A stretch of DNA of 64,000 bases. It comes from Chrysemys picta bellii (lineage: Eukaryota; Chordata; Testudines; Emydidae). Shown piece after piece: positions 1 to 10,703 of this stretch; position 1 is the first letter of the stretch, and the number at the start of each line of letters is the position of its first letter. Location: assembly GCF_011386835.1 (NCBI RefSeq), contig NC_088797.1:97970264-98034263 (forward strand), given 5' to 3'. The translations under genes were made by a program, and so were the position numbers. The notes below the pieces were generated by a model. It was not told the origin of the DNA. It did not search any database and saw only the letters and a program-made list of their open reading frames with translations.

Positions 1-1178
1 ACATGTTAGCCTGCATCTTAACAGTGCTTTTCAAACATGCCAAGTTATCATGATTGGAAAAATGCACCCATTTTGCTTGTTGAGACATGCCCATTTATTG
101 ATGTTGCTTGTGTAAGGAATGTAATGTTGGACCATGGTCTGGATGAGACAATAGAGGAAATTAGAAATTAAGCAATTCTAGTGCAGTAGCCTGGTACTCT
201 TAAGTACTTAGAGGGAGGAAAATAAACAGTCTGAAATGAAAATGTGTATTAAAAATTAAGTATAAATTTCAATTGCATTTATAATTATGGCATTCTTGAT
301 AGTAATGGTATAATTGTCTATATCGTGTTGTATTATAACCCAGTTTCCACACATACATAGCTCCATGATATTTTTTCCTTTGAAATGGTGATAAAGCATG
401 GAATTTGGGAGGGGGGAGGGGAGAAATACAAGGAAAATCGCTCATGTTCTTGGTGTTTTGACTCACTAATAACTTACAGGGATGAACCAAAACATTCTCA
501 ACTTATTTTGTGGGTAAAGTACTTTTTGAGGAAGGTTGTTTCATATTTGAAAGGAATTAAGTGATAAACAATTGAAAATCAGTTGTGAGCATGCTCATTG
601 TGTAGCTGTTACTATTTTTGAAGTCTAATGAAACCTGTTTTCCATTATGATCTCACAATATATATTTTGTCTGCCTAGCCAGGGACTGTTGTTACTCTCA
701 TTCTGCTACTGGGACAATTTGCAGGAACGTGATTGTAAATGTCCCAAAAACTGAAGAGGGGAACAAGCAAATCTCCAAAATGTCTAATTTAACGTTGGGG
801 TAAAAGACAAACAAACGCAAAATTCAGTTATAGAAAATTAATATCTTGCTGGTTGAAGGAGAGTTGAGCAGTTGTTTGTTTTTGCTACATTTGTAATTGG
901 TTGTACATACTAACTGTTTTGCATTTTAAAAACAACCTTTTGCCATTAGGAAAAATACAACCCATTATATGCTTTGCTACCCAGCCTTGCAGAAAACTTT
1001 CTCCAGCAGCAAAGGTTTGAACTATGAGTGATTCATCAATATGAAAACTGGGACCCATAAATCACCACTGGTGCAGCATAACTGTATTGAAGCAATAGCA
1101 ATGATGGATTCTGTAGTTTAGAAAAGACTCAGGTGGATTTTTATCGCCATGTTGTCAAACCTTGCTCATAGTATAGAG

Positions 1179-1806
1179 CAGAGGTGGGTAAACTATGGCC
1201 CACAGGCCACGTCCAACCCGCAGGACCATCCTGCCCAGCCCTTGAGCTCCCGGCCCCTCCCCCGCAGCCACACTGCCACAGGTGCAGCGCTCTGGACGGC
1301 GGGGCTGTGAGCTCCTGCCGAGCAGAGCGGCAGTGTGTCTAGCTCCGGCCTGGCGGTGCAGCTGCCAGACATGCTGCTCTGAGTGGCATAGTAAGGGGGC
1401 CAAGGCTGGGGGGTTGGATAAGGGATGGGGGATCCTAGGGGGCAGTCAGGGGACAGGGAGCAGGGGTCGGTTGGATGGGGTGGAGGTTCTGTGCGGGGGC
1501 GGGGTCAGGGAATGGGGAACGGGGGGGTTGGATAGGTGTAGGGTCCTGGGGGGGCCTGTCGGGGTGAGTGACTGAGAGCAAGGAGGTTGGATAGGGGGTG
1601 GGATTCCGGGGGTTGGTTGGGGCAGGGGTACTGGGAGGGGTTGGTTAGGGGACAAGGAGCAGGGGGGGTTGGAGGTTCTGAGTGGGGCAGTCGGGGCGGG
1701 AAGTGGGAGGGGGCTGTTTGGGGAGGCATAGCCTTCCCTACCCAGCCCTTCATACAGTTTTGCAACCCCAATGTGGCCCTCAGGCCAAAAAGTTTGCCCA
1801 CCCCTG
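1179..1806. mobile_element. Non-autonomous hAT element with exact 8-bp target duplication
   Basis: The left end CAGAGGTGGGTAAACTATGG and the right end (reverse complement CAGGGGTGGGCAAACTTTTT) form terminal inverted repeats. The copy of GTATAGAG at 1171-1178 is repeated exactly at 1807-1814, the 8-bp duplication typical of hAT transposons. The interior is G-rich on the + strand and has no transposase. The long ORFs inside are low-complexity artefacts. It belongs to the same terminal family as 33987-34738. Confidence 0.9.
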
Positions 1807-2115
1807 GTATAGAGGCAGACTAAATGTTCACAGTAAGCATAACCAACTGTCTTTCATTTTTTTACCTGAATCCTACAATATCATTTATACTTTGGTATTT
1901 TGGCTGGTTTTTGTTCTAAATTCATTCAAAGAGATGAAGAAATGGTACATGTAGTTTGAAGATGACCCCCTTCCCATCAACCAAAAAATCTGCTATCAAG
2001 GGAATGATGCAGCTCTCCTCCAGTAGGAGGATGACCTTGAATGAGGCCGCCACCTCAGATGAGTAATAACAGGAGGGGTGGAAATTTCCCCTCAGACCAG
2101 CTCTCTTCTCTCTCT

Positions 2116-2130
2116 CCCCCCCCCCCCCCC
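2116..2130. repeat. Poly-C tract after a CT-rich run
   Basis: A CT-rich run from about 2098 passes into about 15 consecutive C. It is a simple repeat, likely variable in length. Confidence 0.8.
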
Positions 2131-3151
2131 GCCTGCCAACTCTTATCTTAAAGAATTGGTCGAGCCAGTATGCGGCCAGGCCCAGTGCTAGTCCATCTTC
2201 CCTCCAAATGTTGCACCAGGAAATTCCAGTTCCAGGCCTAAACAGCCCCCAACTATGCAGTTACAGATCATGAATCTTATTAGGAGCACTCCCCATTCTG
2301 TACTTTGCATGAATATGTTCCACCCTGCCCACAATACCAAACAGAAGTGGCAGAGCAATTGTCTGCCATATACCTAGAGTTTTTTGGCTTCTGTTACAGA
2401 TTGACCTTTCTTCCCATGGCTGGGAAATTTGTGATCCATGGCCACCTGCATTGTAAATATTTTGGAAGGGCACAGATATGTTCTGTTCTCAGTATAGTTT
2501 TGAAATACAATGCTCCAAACTATTCTATGATGGATTAAAATTTCAGAAAGCAAATTTAAATGCATTTAGCCGTTTCAGTTTATATCATATACTGTGTGTG
2601 TGACTTCATTTTGCAATATGCAGATATCATAACCGTTTTATAATTTTTGGGATTTATTCATAAAAAAATTCAAGTTGTATATTGTAGCCATTCAAATCAA
2701 TATGAACAGGTTTGGATGACCTACTAATTATTGAATTTATATCACTTTTGTAGAATGGCTAATTGTTTAAATCCCTTGATGTTTAAATATAGTTTTTCAA
2801 AACTATAAATGTTTTCTTCCTGCACAATTACTCCCTTTAATTAGAATTACTATAGCATATGTGCATCACCACTTCCAACACCTATGAAGGATTTGTGTGG
2901 CATCAAAATTTTAAAATATTCTTTGCTATCTGGAATAATGTTGCAGGGCATATGTGCTTATCTTGGCTATGTCTTCTTAAAGGTATTTTTTTAGGGTTGT
3001 TTGAAATGTCTGAACTACATTCTAAAAAAAAATGCGGGGAGAGTGCAAAGGGAAAAACATAAAAATCTACATTTTCCTTATTTCTGAATCTAAATTTATT
3101 TTCTGTTCTATGACAAAAGTACCAACAATTCTCTTCTGTGTTTACATGCAG

Positions 3152-3175
3152 CCAGGAGCTATGGGCGGAGAAGAG
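3152..3175 (+). CDS. CPEB4: CPEB4 24-base microexon (basic insert before RRM1)
   Basis: This is a 24-base exon between a cag acceptor (AG at 3150-3151) and a strong GAG|gtaaat donor. It starts with two bases of a split codon and ends with one base of the next, so it can be included or skipped without changing frame. Read with the neighbouring exons it encodes ARSYGRRR, and the junction to the next exon gives RRRGRSS, a basophilic kinase-type site. CPEB2-4 proteins are known to have an alternative 8-residue insert here, and in CPEB4 it is a neuron-enriched microexon whose skipping has been reported in autism. The upstream tract has CTCTTCTGTG and a TGC just before the AG, consistent with PTB repression and SRRM4 activation; that regulation is inferred. 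It is too short for ORF detection and was found by looking for the expected residues and phase. Inclusion in this species is not shown by sequence alone. Confidence 0.92.
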
Positions 3176-5149
3176 GTAAATAAAATAAAATAAAAATGTG
3201 CTAAAGGTTTTGCTTGTCAACTTAAGGATGTGGGAGAAACAGATATTTCGTGCTGTTCATGTTATGACAATATAATAATTTTTCAATCTCTTTGGTTTAT
3301 CAGTTGCCATAAATATCTCAATTGATTTTTTTTACTTTGTTTTCAAAATAAAGCTCTTAATTCTCATAATTTAAAACAGTAAATGATGATTTCTAACCAG
3401 TAGCTTCCAGTTTGTTGCTTACAAATGATTATCTTGTGTTATTTACGTGTTCTGTGATTGATATGCTGCTTTTAATATTGTTTAGTGGTCCAAAGGGGAA
3501 ATAAGTTCAAATTCTCATTGTATTTTTTGAAAATGTAATGTTAACTGGTTCATTGATAAGCTTCACAAGGAACACTTTTCTGCATTAGTGAGATTTGTTT
3601 TCTTTCAGTAAATAAATAAATTTGATTGTCTCAATCAAGATACTGTCAATGCCCACACTGGTCATCTTTCTTAGTATTACATATCTGTAATTAAACAAAT
3701 GAAGGAAAACTTGATTAAATTTAAACACTTGTATTACATCTCAACATTCAGGAAACTTTTTTCTACTTTGAAACTGAAAATAATTTGCAAAGATAGTACA
3801 TCTGTCATAAAGTGCTGCTACATCTTTATTCTTTGTGGACAATATCAAGCTTGTTAACCACCCAACCCTGCCCCACTTCCCCACCGTACCTTTAATTTAC
3901 CCTGTATGTAGATACACAGTGCTGTTGTGCCATGAGATGTATTACATTGTAACTATCTTGTGCCTCCTAATGCTGTGTGTCTAGTATAAAGCTTTTAAAA
4001 AAAATCAACTAAACAGAAGCTCTTACGTTTATATGAGCTTATTGATTGATCCTAGGATGGTTTCAAAATTTTTTGTGTCTTGATGAATTGCTAATTCAAA
4101 CCCTACACATGCGGTATAAGAGAACACCGGACACGTGAGTCAGATGACAGTGGTACACATAGTAATTTGAGTGAGAGCTGACAACTTCAGTGTTTGTAGA
4201 TTCTTGAAATAAGAACACTGCTATAGGACAATGACTTTCAACTTTTTTAAGTGAATTTAAAAGTCATGAAAATGAGCAATTAATATCAATGGTACTAGTC
4301 AACAATAATGAAATTAAACTGCTGGTAAGGAACTGTAATTCTGAGGCTTGAAGTACTGATTTATTCCAGTTCCAGGGTTTGAACCACCTTTTTACTTAGC
4401 TAAACTTTCAGAAATTTGAATGACCTTTTAAAAACCATTTTTTCTCTTTATTTAGAAAATCTTTTAAGGGAAAATATAGATTTAAAAAAACTACAACAGC
4501 AGTTAAAATCTTTTTTTTTTAAATGGCTTATCGAATAGAAGATACAATGCTGCGGATTGTAGATTTTTGGCACCTATAACTTGCAAATACTTTTTATTTT
4601 ATCTTTATTTTTGATTACGTGACACTGAAATAATTTAAAAATGCATTTTAGTTCTTTCTAGGCAGTGAAATATATCACTGACTATATCATGGTGGAGTAT
4701 TTTATTTTATTGGGTGCAATCCAGAGTTTTGCATTATATTGTGAAAAAAACTGAAGACTTAGGTGGACAGATCAGTATGTTGGTAGAGGCTAGACAGGTA
4801 TATAGATTGCATGAGCTTGTGATTTGAAATTATGTAGGGAGACAATCTTGGCCATAGAATGTGATTACATTTAAAGCTGGAATTTTTAGTAGGTTTTAAT
4901 AACTAAGTATCCATCTTGCATTTTTAATTTAATATCTTTGTCCTCCAGGGAAAAAATCTCTAGTTAGGTGGGCAATATGTCGACATGATAAACCCTTCAG
5001 TGCATTCATTCACTGCCACAGTACTCCTAGTCTGTTATACAACCATTGTAATTAACATAGGCATAAAACAAGTGTATGGAACAGTGGGCCCCATCTATGC
5101 ATGTCAGCACTGGGAATGCAGAAGAAAGTTAATCTTTTAAAATTGAGGA

Positions 5150-5768
5150 GAACCCTCCCAAAATTATAGCAATTAAAACTTAACCCCCAAAAAAGTCACT
5201 TTGAGACCATTAACCACTCTTGTATTTCCAGGCAGAAATTTCAATTTACATGTCTTATTAGGTGAGTGAAAATCTTAGAATGTGGCACTAACTATGGTGA
5301 CTGTGTGACAGGGTATACAATTAAAGCACTATAAAACTTACAGTAAAGGCAAAAAACCCCACCAAGTTCTAACAGTTGTGACTCCCAATATCCTTTCTTC
5401 ACCTAAAAGATCTTTCTTCATCCCATCTCAGTTTCTTACCATGTGAAATACTCATCTATATTGTAATTGGTGGAGTAAAGAACTGTTTATTTTTGTTAAT
5501 GAATCTTGCTCTTTAGATTTCTCCTGAAATTTGCATCCATTTTTTTCTGTCTTAGTCAACTGCCATATAAAACTATAAATCACCACATTATATTAGATGT
5601 TTATGCTTTTTCAGAACTATGAATTCATATATATAGGAAATTGCTTTAAGCATTGAGCTGTCTTCTACTTATAAAACTTTTCTGCAGAGGCTATTTTATT
5701 TATATATAAAAATATATAGATAAAAGCTTTTAACGAACCCTCTCAAAATTATAGCAATTAAAACTTAA
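5150..5768 (+). repeat. 34-bp direct repeat, copies 585 bp apart
   Basis: The copies are 5150-5183 and 5735-5768. They differ at one position (GAACCCTCCCAAAA versus GAACCCTCTCAAAA) and share the rest, including ATTATAGCAATTAAAACTTA. The second copy ends about 15 bases before the Penelope-like element. It could be a local duplication or a footprint of an insertion. Confidence 0.75.
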
Positions 5769-5770
5769 GT

Positions 5771-6925
5771 TTCTGATCTATTATTAGAGAGACAAAGTGG
5801 GTAAGTTAATATCTTTTATTGGACCAACTTCTGCTGGTGAAAGAGACAAGCTTTCGAGTTATACAGCGTTCTTCATGTCTGGGAAAGATACTCAGTGTCA
5901 CAGCTAAATACAGTAGAATCTCAGAGTTACAAACACCAGAGTTATGAACTGACTGGTCAACCACACACCTCATTTAGAACTGGAAGTACGCAATCAGGCA
6001 GCTGCAGAGGTGCACAAAAAACCAAAAGCAAATACAGTACTGTGTTAAACATAAACTACTAAAAACGAAGGAGAAAGTTTAAAAAAAAGATTTGGTAAGG
6101 TAAGGAAACAATTTCTGTACTTGTTTTATTTAAATTAGGATGGTTAAAAGCAGTATTTTTCTTCTGTATAGTAACTTCAAAGCTGTATTAAGTCAATGTT
6201 CAGTTGTAAACTTTTGAAAGAGCAATCATAATGTTTTGTTCAGAGTTACGAACAATCTCCCTTCCCGAGGTGTTCATAACTTTGAGGTTCTACTGTACAA
6301 GGTTGAACCGCTTGTTTAGTATAAGGAATTCACCTTGAATGGTTTCTTACAATATGTTAAGCAAGCAGTTAATACCTATGCAGTCTCGGAGAAAGGAGAG
6401 TTAAGTGGGTTATAAAGTGTTGTAATGAGCCATAAATCCAGTATTGTTGTTAAGGTTCATCTTTTGAAGGGGTTGTGCAGGTTTCTTTTGAGGATGAGGA
6501 CAGATATGTCAGATATAGAGTGATCATTTGTGAAAAGTGTTTGCCTATGGGTGATAGTGTTTTTGTCTTAATTTTCTGTTTGAGTTAATTCGAGAGCATT
6601 GTGATTGTCTCGTTTCACCCACATAGTTACTGGGGTATTTAGTGCACTAAATGAGGTATTCCACATTTTGTGACAGACATGTGAGGTGTAAACTGCCCGC
6701 TTCACATGTAAGAGACCATTCAAACATATTAATTTCTTACGCTAAGCAATCTGATCCACCTTGTACTTAGCTGTGACAGATTACCTTTCCCAGACCTGAA
6801 CAAGAGCTCTGTGTAAGCTCAAAAGCTTCTCTCTCTCTCTCACCAACTGAAACTTGGCCAATAAAAGATACTACTTTGCCAACCTTGTGTCTCTCATATC
6901 CTGGGACCAACACAGCTACAACAAC
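5771..6925 (-). mobile_element. Penelope-like retroelement fragment with inverted terminal repeats
   Basis: The two ends are inverted copies of one sequence: ATCTTTTATTGGACCAACTT near 5811 on the + strand and its relative on the opposite strand near 6840-6870 (ACCAACTG..TGGCCAATAAAAGAT). Between them, on the - strand at about 6400-6660, a broken frame reads EYLI-CTKYPSNYVGETRQS then RINSNRKLRQKH, which matches the GIY-YIG endonuclease of Penelope-like elements (YLIxC, YVGET, later R and H). Stop codons interrupt it. The element is split by a pogo-like MITE at 5911-6295. No reverse transcriptase domain remains. Confidence 0.75.
5911..6295. mobile_element. pogo/Tigger-like MITE, copy 1 (TA target site)
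   Basis: Termini are CAGTAGAATCTCAGAGTTAC and, inverted, CAGTAGAACCTCAAAGTTAT. TA dinucleotides flank it at 5909-5910 and 6296-6297, as expected for Tc1/mariner/pogo insertion. It has no coding capacity. It lies inside the Penelope-like element, so it is younger than that insertion. Copies 2 and 3 are at 20472-20857 and 56328-56641. Confidence 0.88.
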
Positions 6926-6964
6926 ACAGCAAACAGTGGAAGATATCCTTTATTTTCGGTTAAC

Positions 6965-7040
6965 ATTTTATGTTTTGGCAGCTCCTAGGGGCCAGTGAAG
7001 TCAGGGCCTTGTGCTAGGTGCTATATCAATATATAGTAAA
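6965..7040 (+). repeat. MIR-like SINE fragment (amniote type)
   Basis: CAGCTCCTAGGGGCCAGTGA and GGGCCTTGTGCTAGGTGCTA follow the core of amniote MIR elements. The fragment is short and diverged. A second copy is at 53890-53990. Confidence 0.55.
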
Positions 7041-7084
7041 TGACAATTTCTTAAGTTTCTGAAAGGTGATGGTAATTCCTTCTG

Positions 7085-9100
7085 CCACTGTGACTATTTA
7101 GGTTTTTTAGTAACCTCTAATGAGAGACTTTGTCAAAGGTCTTTTGGAAATCCAAATAAATTAGGACAACTGTTTCTCCTTCATGCACTATTTTATAAGA
7201 CTGCTCAACGAACGCCAATGAATTAGTGAAATATGATTTTTCTTTGCAGAAGACATGCTGGTTAGACCGTGTCATGTCATGATCTTCAGGGTGTCTTTTA
7301 ATTCTATTTTTAATTATTGTTGCCACCAACTTACTAGGTATAAAAGCAAGATTTATTGGTCTGTAATTTTCTGGATCATCCCTAGTGCCTTCTTAAAATA
7401 TAGGTTTGCTAATCTTCCATCATCTGTCATAGTAGCTGATGCTCTGTTTTTGCTAATAAGTTAGTCACTTTATTCTTGATTTCCTTCAAAACTCTTGGAT
7501 GTATCATCTGGATCAGGTGACTTATTGCTTTTTAGTTTAACTAGTTCCAGAACCTCTTCTTCTGACACCTCAGTCTCTGTTACTGCCTCATTATTGTTGT
7601 TGTCTTCGTCAAACAATTTTGAGGAGATGCCTACCACAACCTACTATTTTTTGACAATTGCAAGGAATTAATTTATTTTTCCAGCATTATCCTTCTATTC
7701 CTCAATTGCTCCCTTTATCTATCCCATGGTGGTCCAGCATCCACTTGTTTGCCAGGATTTCTACTTCTGATATACTTTCTTGTTTTTATATCTTTAGTTA
7801 TTTGCTCTTGCAATTGCATCTTAAGCCTCCAAATTTCCTATACACGTCACACGCATGCAACTAAATCCTGTGTGTTACTTCGGGCTAAGTCAAGAATAAC
7901 CTCTCCTGTTGTGTTCTCTAAATCTATCAATTCCATGAAACAGTTGTTCAAGTTTTGAAAAATTGCTTCTCTAAACCTTGTCTCGCTGTGACATTTAACT
8001 ATTACTATTAGATTTGACTATATATGGGTAAAGTCCCCATTATAGTTTTATTAGACTTTGCCTTTTTGATCTCTATCAACATTATGCCCTCAATATCTTT
8101 TTTCCTCCTCTGGAAGCTGTTAATATAACCCTACTAGGATATTTGTATTCGTATAACTTGGGATTTTTATCACCAGTTAGAATATTTATCTTATTAGAGT
8201 ATGTGCAATCTTTTAGGTTCAGTACTACTGCTCATCTATCTTCTTGACCTAATCTGTCCTTCCTGTATAGTTTGTAGCCAGGTATTGCAGTATCCCATTG
8301 ACATTTGCCATTTCACCATGTTTCAGTGATGCCTGTTATGTCAAGGTCTTTTTCATTGCCTGACATTCTAGTTCATCTGTTTTTGCCTTTTAAGCATCTC
8401 ATTTGTATGTAAACATCTATAGTTTTTATTTTTGACCAAGTGCCTATTTTTTTAATTTTTTTTAGAATGAAACCTTGTTAATTTAACAGAAATTACCTTT
8501 GATCTTAACCTGTCCCTGCCAAATTCAGCTGTAATTTCTAGCCTATCCTTTACTGCTAGATACAAGGGATACCTTTGTGCTATTGACATCCTTTACCTGA
8601 TTTGAGTGCTCCTCAGCACCTATTGGCTTTCTGTTAAGCTCCCTAAGTTCCTATTTTCCCCCATTCTAGACCTCCCTACTTCATTAATAACAATATGTAC
8701 CATAACTACCAACTCCTACCTAGCACTATCTGGAAGTCTGTTTAGATGTCTCATGAGATACAGCATCTTTGCACCCAATAAAGAAGTTAATGAGTGTTTC
8801 TTCTGGTCACTGCATACCCAGCTATCTATATTTATAATAATCAAATCCTTTATAATATGTGTTCATCTTCCAATTACAAATCCATCCCTTGGAGCAACTG
8901 CCTCTCTATATGAGGGAAAATTCAGCTGCATCAGAGTTTGAACATGGGTCCCATCTAAATGAGGGAGTCCTTCCATTCCATCTAAGTCTCTCCCAATCAT
9001 GAGACTGGCTTCTTCAGCTGTTGAGGGAAATTGGTTCAGAAGTGGGCAAGCTCTATGATGTTCCTTATATGCAGACCCTGCATCCCTCTGCTCCTCCACT
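7085..9100 (-). mobile_element. Inverted CR1-clade LINE fragment
   Basis: On the - strand a reverse transcriptase segment reads NQHVFCKEKSYFTNSLAF, then VHEGETVVLIYLDFQKTFDK. YLDFQKTFD is the conserved block with the first catalytic Asp of non-LTR RT. Further - strand frames between 7465 and 8200 give endonuclease-type remnants such as TTGEVILDLARSN. The frame from 9099 to 8863 (VAPRDGFVIGR) may be the 5' part. Many stops and frameshifts are present, so it is an old, dead copy. The RT part is secure; the 5' limit is uncertain. Confidence 0.7.
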
Positions 9101-10535
9101 TCTGCAACTCTGGACTGCAGATATGCTGTACTTTGGCTATGAGAGTCATGAGCTGCTTACATTAGGTGGGCACAAGCCAAGAAGTTATTTGGCCCTCATT
9201 CTTTGCAGTAAACTGGGTAGTACCCACCCTGAATATTCTGCTGCTGGTCTACTACTCTCATGGTCAAACTGGGTGTTAACAGTGGGTACTAGCTTGAGCT
9301 AGGTGTAATTTTTCTTCATGTAGAGAATAAGGTTTTTTGTTTGGTTGTTTTTTATTGATTTATCTAATTATTTGATAAAGGACTTTTAAAATATTTTTGC
9401 CTGCTAATCAATTAAGCTTCTTGCTAAACCACCCTACCCAACTTCCACTCAATTCAAACTCCCCTGTGCTCACTTTGACATTTGACTCTCTGTTCTGGGT
9501 CTTCCCTCACTTGAATTTCCTGAGGGACAAGGTGATAGCCACAGCTTTTTGGCACACTTAAACTTAGCTGGGGAAAAACACTAGAAAATATGTTGTAGGG
9601 AACAATCCGGCAGTGGAGTAGCCTAATGATCTTGTGTATCTCTTGTAGCATTAATTTCTAAGAATCAGTGAAAATATTTTTGTTGAAAACTTCACAGTAA
9701 AGAGTTTTGAGAAGGTCTGTTTTAAATTTAAATCTCACTCACAAGGCTCCCTGAGTAACAGTGCTAGACAGTGAAAGCAGATCATTTTCCTTGCTTTCAT
9801 TTGTTAGCCAGCTGTAGTTAATAGTTTCCATATTTATAGCTGAAACATTTATCTCAAGTTAGAAGAAATACCTATTTCATACTTAAAGGTTATCCAACTG
9901 TAGCTTTGGGAAAACGTAAACGACACCTATAATAAAACACTTGCTTGAATGCTGGCTATTGGCAACAGTGGAATGTCTTTAATAGAAGCGTCTGTGTTTT
10001 AAGATAGTGAGCTAGTTATAGTTGAGAATTTTTGTTGCATATTTATTTTTGTAATTTGACTAAATAAGGAAAGAAAGGGAGAGTGGGATTAAAAAGATAA
10101 CTGCTTTAACAGTGTGCTTATAATTACACTGAAAAAGATGTTTTACCTACTTACATAAAACCGACCTATCACTTCATTTTATTACAAAACAAAGGCAACT
10201 GTAATCTTGCACACATTCAATAGCTGATTTTATAATCTAGATAGTGATGGGCACTAGCATATGAGAGGGCTGTGCTCTTGCAGCTTATCCTGTAAACATG
10301 ACCACACATATTGTTTCTTACCACCAACAGTCCTACTGAAGACAGTAGTACTGATGGTGGTGGTACACACAATGTGTGGTACCATTTGCAATATCTAGTC
10401 TTTAGAGTAAACTGTTAATTCTGTTGAAGTAAAACATAACTTTAAAAAAGGCATATTTAAGTAGGCCTGGGTTCTTAAAGGAACATTTATTTCTCCAGAA
10501 AATTTTAACTCTAGAAACTCCCAAATCTGTTACAG

Positions 10536-10703
10536 GTCGGTCTTCACTCTTTCCTTTTGAAGATGGCTTCCTAGACGACAGTCACGGTGATCAGTCTTTA
10601 TCATCGGGTCTCAGCTCTCCAACTCGCTGTCAGAATGGTGAAAGAGTGGAACGCTATTCTAGAAAGGTGTTTGTTGGAGGTCTGCCTCCTGACATTGATG
10701 AAG
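10536..10703 (+). CDS. CPEB4: CPEB4 exon: pre-RRM linker and start of RRM1
   Basis: This 168-base exon has an acceptor at gttacag|GT and a donor at GAAG|gtactg. Both ends are phase 1, so it joins in frame either to the microexon or directly to an upstream exon. It encodes an acidic, serine-rich linker (SSLFPFEDGFLDDSHGDQ, then SLSSGLSSPTRCQNGE) followed by RVERYSRKVFVGGLPPDIDE. KVFVGGL is the RNP2 strand of RRM1. The linker is the most paralogue-specific part in this window: FPFEDGFLDDSHGDQ with SSPTRCQNGE fits CPEB4 as I remember it, while CPEB2 and CPEB3 differ more here. The assignment is from memory, not alignment. CPEB4 binds U-rich CPE motifs in mRNA 3' UTRs and controls cytoplasmic polyadenylation and translation. 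Confidence 0.96.

Larger units (their letters stand above)
1..3151 (+). other. CPEB4: CPEB4 intron (3' part) before the microexon
   Basis: This is intron sequence upstream of the microexon. Only the hAT element at 1179-1806 and a poly-C tract at 2116-2130 are recognisable. I looked for the 51-base alternative exon expected upstream of the microexon in CPEB2-4 genes and found none, so it probably lies before the window. Short ORFs here have no support. The rest is AT-rich with nothing recognised. Confidence 0.8.
3176..10535 (+). other. CPEB4: CPEB4 intron between microexon and linker exon
   Basis: This 7.36-kb intron holds a Penelope-like element with a nested MITE (5771-6925), a MIR-like fragment (6965-7040) and an inverted CR1-clade LINE fragment (7085-9100). 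The parts 3176-5770 and 9300-10535 are AT-rich and show nothing recognisable except the 34-bp direct repeat listed separately. No other exon was found. Confidence 0.8.

Noticed and set aside
1..3151. The 51-base alternative exon expected upstream of the microexon
   Set aside because: No interval with AG/GT borders, right length, right phase and plausible residues was found; it is probably before the window.
5771..6925. A hammerhead ribozyme in the Penelope terminal repeat
   Set aside because: Some Penelope-like elements carry one, but I found no CTGATGA core paired with a GAAA box in suitable stems.
3176..10535. An HDV-like ribozyme, as known from a mammalian CPEB3 intron
   Set aside because: That ribozyme is known in CPEB3 of mammals; this gene looks like CPEB4 and I saw no matching nested pseudoknot.
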